Shown here in pieces: positions 25,301 to 37,300 of a stretch of DNA of 64,000 nucleotides. Origin of the DNA: Protonemura montana (Eukaryota; Arthropoda; Insecta; Plecoptera; Nemouridae); NCBI GenBank assembly GCA_947568835.1, contig OX387603.1, positions 18,810,651 to 18,874,650 of the forward strand. Direction: 5' to 3'. Within the stretch, counting starts at the first letter, position 1. Each line of letters begins with the position of its first letter. The notes under the pieces are model-generated. The model ran no database searches and had not been told where the DNA came from. It was given only the letters and a program-made list of their open reading frames with translations. Made by a program: the position numbers and the translations under genes.

Positions 25301-28300
25301 GTTCAAAAAGTTAGATCTGCAGTCTTGTAGACAATGAATTGAGCTATCTTTACAAACTCGTTTAATAACATTCGGCCAATATTTAGTCCCGTGGCATTAA
25401 GTGAAAAGTGGTATATATTTTTTTTGCGTTTTTTTAGCTACTTTTTGGCTCATGTCATAGGTTAGTAAAAACTTTTTGACGTTTTTTAAAAACGGTATCG
25501 ATATAACGTATTAATGCCTAGGCTTCTGCGGAAACTAGACGTTTATAAATTCAAACATGACATACTTATTAAACTTTTAAGTAATTTTCATTTTTTAAGA
25601 AATTTTGACTTTGATAATTTTTTTGAATGTCTTCCGATGAAAATTTTTTGTCCGGGTTTGTGACAATAGTTGTGTCATGGTTTTATGCACATAATATCAA
25701 AATTTCAGCTTTATATAACACCGAATACGGACACGCCCCTTTTTGCCGTCGATATTCCTAGACTATATCAAGAGGAAGTAATAACTCATATCCTATCTCC
25801 AATCTTGGACGCATCAATCAAGGAAGAGTGCCGTCGATCACACGACTTATCGTCGGGATTCCTCCGGTCGATTATTGACCCATAAACCTTGGAGAAATTT
25901 CATTATGGCGTGTTTTATTAGATCGGGCGACGGTCGAAGTGCGTTTTTAAGATCCTCAGCTGCCGCCGAAGAGCGCAAGACGACGTCCAATCTCATTTCA
26001 TTTCATGTCTTCTCAAATTACTGGCGAAGATAAGGTTCAGAAATGACATATTGTCAACGAATGTACCCGTAAAACGTGTACTTATAGCGGACCATTGCTT
26101 GTCTTGGAAAGCGGTTGTAAATATAATCCTTTTTTTTATTCTGTACATCTTTTGCGGTAATAACAAACATAAGAATCACGTCTCTTTGAGTTGCTCATAA
26201 AAATATATTTCAAGAGATTTAATTGCATTACACTAATTTCGAATCGATATGTCTCTCGGTATCCAACGTAGAGTAAGATCAGTAACACATACAAATAATT
26301 CTGCTATATTATATGCTGTGCCGGAAATCACGTCATCGGAAATGGCTCGTGGAGCTTCTTCTTCGTCTGCCTGTCACTTAACTCATTCTCCCTCATATTT
26401 CACAGCAATGCATCTCCTCCAGCTGACACTTAGACCGGCAGTTGACAGACTGCATTCAAGCATGCAACAAGCAATCGCGCAACTGCATTCGTGATGCATG
26501 CAAGAATCGCGGTGTTAAAGTTGTTGGGTCCAACAGATTTTCAGGGCGTTTTTCTCGTGACCTCCAAACGGAATTTTGTTTCTGGTGATGCAATGTAACT
26601 GAGAAATTCTACCTTATTAGGATATAATAATGACCATTCATAAGTAGGTGTTACTAACGTTTAGGTGTAATTGAAGAAAAAAATATTAGATAACGTAAAA
26701 TAGATTGGTCTAAATAATAGGGCAATATTCAAATATGCCGTAATTTCGTGTTCTCAGCATTACAAAAGTTAGCTAGGGGCACAACATGAAACATGGTGAA
26801 ATGCAACAAAAGGTGTCCAGTAAAATCTGCAAACGCCGTGAGCGATGAGTCAAATATCAGCTGTTTTTCGGCAAACACTACAAGAGAGCAGAGATATCAA
26901 GAGATTTTTTTCGTATCTGCCAGTGGCAAGTCAGTCAAGAGTCTGATGCAAGAGAATCTTAGAGATGCCTTCCTCGTGGCCAATTCATGTCTCTCTGAGG
27001 ACCAGAATTTGCTCGCTAGTCGCTTGGTACAGGGAAACCTGATTGTTTTCCAAGTGGAAAGCGGGAAAACGGGCACTGCTAGTTCGCCCGAAGGGACGTC
27101 GCGAGACTGCCTCTGATTGCGCGACTTTTGCTGCCTTCATGAACAGCACTGATTCCCGCTGCCTGCCCCGCGTCCCATGCAGTGCACCAGAATGAATAAT
27201 TCAACGAAAAACACACGATGCGGTTATATCAGTTTATACACCTATCTCTTGTTATGTTATTCCCGATCCCGAAACGTGTTACGGGAGGGATTTTACTTGT
27301 CGCCGTTTTCAACATAAGTTCGTCATCTTTCATCAGATGGTATTCTTGTTGTTTTGTTTTTATTTCGGCAAGAAGCAAGGACGTAAAGCTATACACCTGC
27401 ATCACTCTTAAAGCAAAAACCTTCGCAGTTCGCACCCAGCATTCCCAGCGTCATTATTACACCAACTCAATAATGGGAAGTCAGATTATTAAAAAATGCA
27501 TCCTACATGCATAGCTAATAAAAATATACTCCGTTTTTTTTCCCGACCTGGCAAAATGACGCTCTGAATCGAGCTCAGTTACAGGTGAACCGTGAGAGGG
27601 GAAGTGCGGGGCGTAGACCGAGGTATAGTGAAGGGTGGCTTAGTCCTGATATTATGTGGGACACCGACCCACCCTCTCGAGCCCGTCCTGATCGATACAT
27701 CTCCTTACTGACGTCAGCAAGGCTTTACAACCATCAATGTGTAGTAGGTATCCACGTCGAGGCCTACTCTAGACTTCCTCCCTCCCTTTCCAAGCACCTG
27801 ACTCTTCCCTATTGTAGTAAATAGCGTCTGACATACGCGGAAGTTTAATATTTGCCACATTTTTCACTATGAATCTTGACGTCTATGTTATGAGCTGACC
27901 ACAATATGAATCTATTAAAAATTACTTTTTGACAAGGCGCAAACATTATGGAAATCCAACCCCATTACATTCATGTAGCTTCCGACCACATTATCATCAA
28001 GTTTTCTTTCTCTGAAAACGAGGCATTGATGGTCTAGACTAGATAATGGACTTGATGTATTTTTGCCGTCTCGGTTTACTCGAAGTTTGCCTCAAAAACA
28101 ACAATTTTTCTTCTCCAACTCTCTGAAACTAACTTTCGGAAAAGCTACTCTAACTTTGGCGAAAATAGCCCTAACTTGACATGGGACAAACATTACTGTC
28201 GTCCCTCGTTTGCTGGCGGTGGCACTGGTCACTGACATCTCTATATGCTGACCAGCACACATTGCAACAGCGAAACGGAATAACCAAACTGGACAAAACA

Positions 28301-31300
28301 TTCCAAACACAGGAAATCTCTGCCGTGTTTCCAACTCTCAGGCTTTTGATATATTATTGAGCACCACTCGAATGGAATTGGACTTGGCAAATACGAGGTG
28401 GACAGAACGTAAAGAGCGATCACTCTTTGGGACATACTAATGCCTTTAGTCAAAGGGGGGTAACATTCGGACACACTATTTCTGTTTGTTTTGGAAATTG
28501 AATGTGCGTTTCGCACACATGTGTGTAACGTTTGGCAGCCGTGGAAAAACAACTTTCACCAATAATCAAATATCTTTCTGGCAATGTTTTGATGTGTTTT
28601 TCGGTTTTCCTCTATTTTTCGGAGGTTTGCGGCCCTACAAAGAGCCTGAATTCTGAATATTTAGACGAGGCAAGGCTCATCATCTTCAAGTGACTGAAGT
28701 TTTTGAAGTTAAATTATCGAGTTTTTCTCCAAGTTAAAAAATGAAACACTAGCCCTCGTAGTTTGTAGCAAAACAATCTGAAAATGGGGACCACAGCAGA
28801 CTCAAAATGAACATTCATTTTGTTTACGTTTGTTTATCTTAAACTTCCAGATGTCATGCGATGAAAGATACATTATATGCAACATTGAAAATGTTCGAGG
28901 GTTGACGGCTACTAAAGTTACCGGTTGCTGTCTAAGTAGATGAACCCCCTCCCCTCCCCCTCCCACCCCCAGCATATAAATAAGAGTGCTGTTAGAAACC
29001 TGGAAGTAATTTAAGAAGCGGGTGCATTTGTTCCCGATAATATTGGTTGACGTCACTTGGATCGTCATCTCAAGATTGATCCCAGCGGTGGAGGATATAT
29101 TGTGGAACGCCTCAGGGACTATCCATTATCTGGACAATTTCTAGCTACCCCACATCTAAAAATCGTAGATATATCCAATCTGAGTCGAGTCAGCCCCGGG
29201 CAGTATTACGTATTATTGGTTACTTCGATGCAGACATTCACGTCTCGAGAGAGTTGTTGAAGAAATGTTTCTCGATGGCTCAACGCACTGTTTTGGGCTC
29301 GTCCGCCCTTATTTGTTTTTCTTCAAACTCGAGATAATACCATATCCTTGAAAGCTTGGCATCCATCCGTCTTTTATGATAGTGTTCAGTTATAAATATC
29401 GAAAAGTGTATTTCTGTTGATGAACCGAAAATCAATGGACTTTGAAGCGTAAAGTGCATGATACTATCAACTAGAATTTCATCGGATGAGCGATATGAGC
29501 GGTACTTGCAATAAAGGACACATTATTCGCACAGCCAATTTATAAACCCACATCCTAATGATCTTCATCCCTTAATTCCCGTAGGACGTTGCTAAGGCTT
29601 CGACCACCATGGTTTGACCCAGTTAAGGATCGGTCGAACTCGGTAGGCACGTTGGGGATGGAATCCAAAGTTTCAATTCGCTGTCATTTCGTCCCATTGT
29701 AACTTTTGAATGCGGGAACTAGGAAGGTTTGGTTCATGGCACGGATGTTTATTTTGTATCGTTCCATCATCCCCTGTGATTGAAACTAATGCGTGCCATG
29801 AATAGGGTGAGCAAATCAAGTTTCACTCGCCCAAAAGAAACCAGGAAACATTTTCTAGCCAGAAGCGAACGAGTTAATTTATGAAGATTGTTCGAGTCAC
29901 GCTTTAAAAAAATGTCGATTCAGTTGTAGCTGGGGCTGCATTGATGTTTTGACGGTGGATTTTTTTGTCCATATAGTAATGGTGTGAGTAATCTTTAAAA
30001 AGCTTCCGAACGTTTCGGAAGGCTGCTTTTTACATCACCCATTTAGTTGTAACAGTTTTATATGATTCGATCTCATAAAGGAAAAACTTCAAGTATAAAG
30101 GACAAGTGCTTTAAAAAAAAAGCTCCGAGCCAAAGGTTTTTTTTAAACCGATAAAAATGAGACAGTTTGATCAATTCACAAATAAGTCGGCAAACGCAAT
30201 CAAAATATTTAATCTCCGGCATTCTCCTAATCAGATTAGAATTGATTAATTCTTTCTAATATTGAATATGATTCGTACTAAAAAATAGTTATGATAGTCT
30301 AGTCCCATTTATAATCTGAATGAAAATTGACATAAGCAATCAAACCATAAATAACCACTTATCTTTCAAGGTCTGCACGAACACCTATCGAAAATATTAA
30401 ACCATCTTTAGGATTTGACATGCTATTAACAGATTTCAGAAATTTGATCGAATTGACCACGAGTGGTCTCCATACCGCCAGAGTACAGATTCTCTTGGTT
30501 TCTAGCTTCCCAGCTAGATCTGGCCGCTAATATCAAAATCAAAAACAGAATCCTTCCCAATCAAACTCACCAATGAATCGAAAACTTCATCGTCTTCAAC
30601 GTCCGAAGAGTAATAACTTTCCCACCGACGAAGAGGCACATATCGTTTCCTTTGACCGTACACACTAGACGACCCAGAAGTCCCCTGTTCCGATCCCGAC
30701 ATATCTCTCGGCGGCCAAACGCAAGGCAGTAACAGGTGTATAGAGGGATTACTCGCGACCGCCTCTGATTAGCTTCTGCAACTGATCGCCACCTAGACTG
30801 ATGTGCGAATTCTCATCCCACTTTATGCTCCTCGAGTCAGGTGATCATTGATAAGATAGCGAGTGGCCTCAGATAAGAAAAGTCATGGCGAGATTGTGTA
30901 ATTCGTAAGTCTGTAACTCTCTTCGGTTGTAAATTTTGTCTTCTGGTTTTATAATTGGCACACGCTGTGTTATTGTCATGCAGGTTTGAATGAGCACGCG
31001 GGAATGAAAGTAGCTTTATAATTATGGGGCTCGTGCAAGGTTTTGGCATCGAGTTTGTAGGTAAAATCAGAGGTCCAGCGTTGATATTAAACTTTCTGCC
31101 GAGCAACGGAGGCGGTAACGGAGGATGATACCCGATGGCGCTTGCGATTACTACTCAACAAAATATCGATACATGTAAATCAATTTTACACGCGATTAAT
31201 CTGCGACAAATAACGAAATTAAATTCTAGCTAAGATGACCCCACCTATTAGCATCCTACAAATTTCCCGGTAAAGTAGCCACTTGGCGGAAATTTTCCGC

Positions 31301-34300
31301 GAGAACAGTTGAACATCAGCGTTATGCTAGTTGTATGGTACTGTCTGTGGAATAATCCATCTAACTTTTTAGACATCTTTCTCATGGGGCCGAGCTGGTT
31401 TGTTTTACACTTATGGTAAAGCTGCAGTGCGTGCCCGTAAGTGTAATTATGATAGTTACAAAAGATGGCTGCATTTTAGCTTTAATATTAACAGTTTAAG
31501 CTAATCTAATGACAAATCGGACAACCCTTTTAAATAATTTTCTTCCGAATAAATTTTATCTGAACCAAACCAGAACTTGTCATCTAAATCTTTCAAAAAG
31601 CATTAATTCCGTAAAAAATGCATCTGTTTTCAGCTGTAATAAAATATTTATAGTCTAGCTCAACTGTATTCACAAGTCAGTCTAGACTCGGTGGATGTAA
31701 CTGGATTTAAAAATACTTCACTTTATATGTATATATTTTTAATTCAACGCTGTTACGCTTTGACAATTTCATGTCCTGCATATTAGTCACCTTACGAAAG
31801 CTACATAAAACCACCCTTGCTTGACGCGGCAGTCGATGTCTTGACTCAAGGTAGTAAATTCAGACGCAGAATCTAGGGCGTCGCTGTTTAAAATTAGATT
31901 ACACCAAAATCTACGCGATCTCTCTCTTAGACCTAAAGCCTAAAGTAACAGTGATGCAAAAGACGAAAAACTCATTGGTCAGAGGTATTTTTAAGCAGAA
32001 AGAATGCGTTGTTTTCGAGCTGGGTACTCTTTTCAAATCCAGGTTCGTCAAAAAGAAAAGACTGTCCATTAGTTAGGTGTTTATGGTTAGTTAGTCAATG
32101 ACACATGCCATCGAGACGCATCAATTGTCAAAAAGTGTACATCCCAACACACCAGATTATAAACTAAAAATCCCAAGCTGTTGAGACTTGACGAAGGATT
32201 TTATATTTCCCAAAGAAATACAAGTTACTCTAGACGATTTTAGCAAATAATTAGATAACTCAATCTCCTGACCTTACCCCAAGGCTTCAAAATTCGGGCA
32301 TCAGATCGATAGCGATGCCGGGTGCCAAGAGCAAGGCTAAAAAAGTGACGAAACCATTCTGGTTTCTGTAAATGCATGGCATTCATGTACACGACGTCTC
32401 TGCATGTTCGCACATACAGTAAGTCACACCGGAAACACATGTATAGACGGAAAAACCCTGCGGGGCCGCGACCGGCGGACCTTCTGGATCACATCTAAAT
32501 ATTCTGTGTCATCTACGCTGCCGTCGCGCACATGTTTTGCTACGACTCCATCCATCCTATGCTTCATCGGTTATAAGTGAGAGTGTGGGAGAAAAGATGC
32601 AACGGCCATACTTGTATTTGGCTCGGGTTGGTTATCATCGCGATGGCCTATCGAGGTATTTAAAATCGTTGTTATTACCGAACATTTTAACAATTTCACG
32701 TAATTGTTTCCCGGGTACATTTTTTGAATAGTTTATACCTCGATTTCACTCATTATGAAATAATATTATTCCAAAACTATTTATAAAATAGTGTATACAT
32801 TCTGAAAGAATTATTATTGCTTTGTAGGTTACAACTTCCAATGATTGATGAAAGGTTGTTAAGAATATCTCAATCTTTGTTCTAAACTTTGTAAACAAGC
32901 AGCATCACAAAAAAGGAAGTAGCACTAGAGCCAAGTCAAGACAAAGGGGGAGGCTTTAAGCACTGACAAATGGTGCACCACGCAGGAAGGGTTATATCTC
33001 TGTGTACATCAAAGACTGGAAACAATGTTATGGTGGCCGCGGCCAGTTGAGAGTCTAATCGAGGGGAATTGATTACTTTGATGACTCGGACTTCAAAGGG
33101 GAAGTTTAGTAAACCTTGGTGACCCCGAAATAATCGTATAATTAGCCAGCGCGGCGCGTTTATTCATAGAATGTTGATGAGAGTCGTATCAGAATAGCGA
33201 TCAGGCCGGGGTTAGCTTTTACAGAACTCACAAATATTTTCGCTTTAGTAGCTTATTTAAAATACAAATCCACTTAATGTTTGTTAGGACCTTTAATAGC
33301 ATTGCTTTTTGTTATAAATTATTTGAGTAATGGTTAGAGATATTCACAGTTGATTTAGTGAATGCATAATTTATACAAAAGATCGACAGGATTTAAAAAA
33401 TACCTTGCAAGCAAAGCCCGCTAAATTTGGGGGTAAAGTTGTTATTACCATGGTAATAACCCCTAACCCCTGTAACAACCCCTGAAAATTCGGAAACACC
33501 ATATCTAATAGACAACTTTTCTTAGTGGATCCGGCTCCAAGGCTATTTTGTAAGAACCCAGATCCTTAAAGAAGCTTAAAAAATAAAAAATAAAATAAGT
33601 ACAAACTTACAATTTTCGGTAACCTATCCGGGCGATATCGTTTATCCACAGGCTTATCAACCGGCGCTGGTAGTTCCTCAGAGGTATATTCCGTCATATC
33701 AATAGTCGAAAACTCGTCCACTACAATATGGGTAAATTCAGAAATTATCGAATCCGTGTCCGATGGCGTCGATTCCTTCGCACTCACACTCTCGGCTTTC
33801 AGATTATTCACAATCCTGTCTACACCACCATTCAACCCCATATTCGTGATCGCCGACTCAGCATTCGACGTGTTTAACTCCGGCTTGGTCGGCGACTTCT
33901 TTGAAGAATTCGACCCCATCTTTGATGCTCGTCCCTCGACTTTCCAAACGCGACTAACTAACGCACGCTTCTAAAGTTGAGTGGAGTCGCTTAGACACCG
34001 TCGACGTCCCGTAGGAAATGACTAGCGAGTGACTAACACGAGGCTTGCTCGCTACGAATCCCAACCTCCTGCCAAAGCCAATGTCAAGTCGTTCATTATG
34101 CCGAGATAGTCAGTGGAGCAGTGCCAGTAGAACCTTCTTCGGCACGCACCAAGGGATGCTGTTACACTTGATCTGCCCTCGGGCTGTACCCCGTTGCGCT
34201 CCGATGGCCGAAGCTAGCCCCGCATAGATACAAAATAAATAAGAAAAAAAACCGGGCTGCACTGTAATCTTTAGTTATCACTTATCTTCTAGCTCGGAAT

Positions 34301-37300
34301 GTTCAACTGGTAACCATCTGGCTAGCGAAGACGGCAGTGAACTGATCCGAAAAGGTACCTAAACTTAATTACAAGTCTTATTTTACGTTTTTTTTTACAA
34401 GGTGCTTTGGACATGTAGGTAGGTGGTTGCCGAGAGAGTATTCAGAGCGCAACCTGTGTGTACGCGGTCGAAACTTTTCTATGGGTAATTTTATGCGTTT
34501 ATTTGATTGCGTGCGATTTAAATTACAGTTGATTAGATTGTTAATTGTCTCTTATTGTAATTTTATGTGAATGACCGAATCAAAACAAAAGAAGTATGGC
34601 GATCAACAGACCTTCTTTGGTATTTCTTGTCTGGTTTCAGGTCTGTTGTGGTTTATACTGGAATACGTCAACGAACATTATGCAGTTACTTTTCGAATAT
34701 ATAAAAAATTATGCTTTCGAACTACCATAGCACTTATGTTAAACTGTCTTCGTGAAATTTTGCCGTTAAACATTTCCATGTAAATCGATATTTTGAGCTG
34801 TAACCATTCAATTGAAGAAATTTGTTTAAAAGGTCGGCCGCAAGTGCCATCGGGTGGCCTCTTCCGATTTACCCTATGACTATACCTATATACTAAATGA
34901 TTTTATATTTTCATTCTGATCACTCTCATCGCCGAATGAATTCGGGTGTTTTCTAGCATTTATTTGGGAGAGCAATGCTTGCCCGTTGATTGAGAGGGAC
35001 GTTAATGTACAAAGTGTAACAAACTGCAATCCGACTGTCACTAATGAAAAAACCCTCGCAATAAACAATGGCTTTGTATTAATGGTCAGTATTATTTGTT
35101 GACATTCGTCACGCCATGGCCATCAGTAACAAATTACGGCAAGTCGAACGCGGTACCAATTTTATTGCCACTGAGTTCGTGTGAGTCACACGCACATTTT
35201 ATTAGTATTCCGTGGCTGCAGAAAGTGCATTTTTTTTGCTTGACCATTAGTGCAGTACTTGTTCCATCGCGAGCCGTGACGAAGGTAAATTGTGTTGTAA
35301 CAAGTGATTACAAAAACGCTATACGAATTTGAATAAATTTGCACAAACAAATTGTTAGGTTATGTTGGTAAGCTTCACCGGGTATAAAACCCAGAAATAG
35401 GAAACGGAATTTATTTTTGTTCTTTACTGTAGGTAACTGAACCAAAATGTAAAACACTTTGTCTAACATTACCTTTCAGTTATGTCTCAATGACATTTAC
35501 GAAAAGTTCAGACCAATTTTTTTTTAAAGTTTAATCGGTTTAATCACTTCCTTTTTGTATTGTTTCGAGTTTCACGCGAGAGTTCCGTGATGGGATGAAA
35601 CATACTGCGTGGGAGGGGAATGTTCTCGTTAAATTGCACTTGATATCTAGCATTTAATTGGAACTAAACGTCACTTTTAATTCGATGATGCGTTCCACAG
35701 TAACTTATATTTCTTGGAATCATTGATAGGGCCATGAGACATGAATGAATGACACCATGCCTATGGCTGATTCAAGATAAAAGCTTCACTTTGGCTGATC
35801 GCCTAATTATTGAAGACGGAATGCAACGGACAATTGCTTCGTTCCCGGTTACACATCGGTAAGTCAGGAAATAATGTGTCATGCTTTGTCTAATCGAGGA
35901 TGTTCGACACATTTCTGGTGAGATATCTTGATCGCTGTCTGTCCGGCGAGCGAAGATATCAGACCAAAGACTGCCCCCTAGCACTCACGAATGAGAATTT
36001 TAGTGGTGGAATTTCAAAATACTTATTATATCAGCAAAATAATTCCAAAGATTATTTAAATTGGTACAGACATTCTTATAATAGAGCAAAAAAAATATCT
36101 TGGCACGACAAAAGCGTTAAAACAAACGGGAAATGGCGGACATCAGCGGATTTTATTTGTAGTGTTTTTAAAAGTGACAGTTGGAACCAAAAGACCAAAT
36201 GATTAGTGGCACCCTTTGGTGGCACCTCTGCAGAAAAAGTATGTTCTCTTTCTGAACTGAGTATAGCTGACGAAATTTCTGAAAGTAGTTCCGTGATTTA
36301 TTTATTATGAGCACAAACTCTCAATTTCGAGCAAGAATGTTAGAATTTTAATTAAGTCTCATCAGCGAGCTACACGGCTTCACCAAACACTTTCCGAGAT
36401 TATCACGATTTAATCAATATCCTTCTAATTGGAGTGATAAAAAGCATGTACGCGGGACGAATTTAAATTGCCTAGAAAGCAGGTCCCTTGCTTGTGCACA
36501 TTGGGCACTGTGTTTCCTTTTTAATTTCTTCCCCATTCATTATTTACGTAGTCTCATTTTTACTCCCAAAGAAATTTATAACACGAAATTTCAGAAAAAA
36601 AAATGCGTAGCAAAAAGTATAATCAATTCTGGTTTTATTACTAGCGTCACAAGCCTACAATGCAGCGCGCTTATGTCTCCGAAAAGATTCTATAGCATAC
36701 TAACGCACGACGCCTAGTCATCAAGTCACTAATTTTTAATGAGTATGACGCAACCTGCAGCCACCTCGATGATGACAGCAGTGATCCCAACTGGTTCCAA
36801 TCGCATGAAGCATCATAATTCAGTATTGACCGCTCTTCCAACGCTGGCAATCCGAATTGATGATTCCTGGGCGTGGCATTCTCACGGCGACAGCTACACC
36901 TCTCTATTCCCGTGCAATTAAACGGGAAGTCCGATTTGCATGTCGATTAAAGCGATGAAAGCATGCAATTTAATTTGATATCAATTGTTTTCGCTGTCAT
37001 CGACAGTGACAGAACATGCTAAGTGGATATCGGCACGAAAACCAGTAAACAATAATTGATTAATGAATTGCCCGAAGCGATTTTGTGGAATTTATTTTTG
37101 AACGAATCTAAAAATAGCAACTCGTGTTTTTGAGGCCGTTATTTTAAGTTTTTCTCTGTCATGTTGGTACTCGACAGACAGTAAACACTGTTACCGGAAC
37201 AAGCACACATTTTTTTATTAAAAAAAACGCATCATAATTTATATGTAAGTCGTCCATGCTGTGAAAATCGATATAAATATATTGACTTTACCCCAGGTCA

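Larger units (their letters stand above)
22213..25767. mobile_element. DNA transposon-like element with ~530-bp terminal inverted repeats
   Basis: Sequence 22264-22794 is the reverse complement of 25197-25727; both arms are 531 bp and differ by scattered substitutions. Shared inner landmarks are the GCCGATAAGCCGTGCGGCTGG block and the GCATGCTAT end; the outer landmark is TATTCGGTGTTATATAAAGC. Homology resumes further out at TAGTCTAGGAATATCGA (about 22215 and 25765), so the true ends lie about 40 bp beyond the continuous arms. The interior (about 2.4 kb) has degenerate minus-strand coding sequence. A target-site duplication could not be fixed. It sits inside an AJM-like intron. Confidence 0.85.
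17709..30570 (-). other. Intron of the AJM-like gene with transposon
   Basis: 12.9 kb between first common exon and alternative exon C. It contains microsatellites at 17.9 kb, the long-TIR element at 22.2-25.8 kb, a G-quadruplex-prone tract at 28.9 kb and a hairpin at 30.0 kb. I found no convincing nested gene elsewhere in it. Confidence 0.7.

Noticed and set aside
26793-27116. 107-residue plus-strand frame
   Set aside because: No recognised motif, no splice sites or signals around it, and it sits in an intron of an opposite-strand gene.
28092-28552. Two overlapping minus-strand frames, 80 and 103 residues
   Set aside because: Different frames, no shared domain or splice logic; considered a possible transposon remnant but nothing recognisable.
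35900-36202. 100-residue plus-strand frame
   Set aside because: Lies wholly in the dispersed repeat; the copy at 58 kb does not keep the frame.
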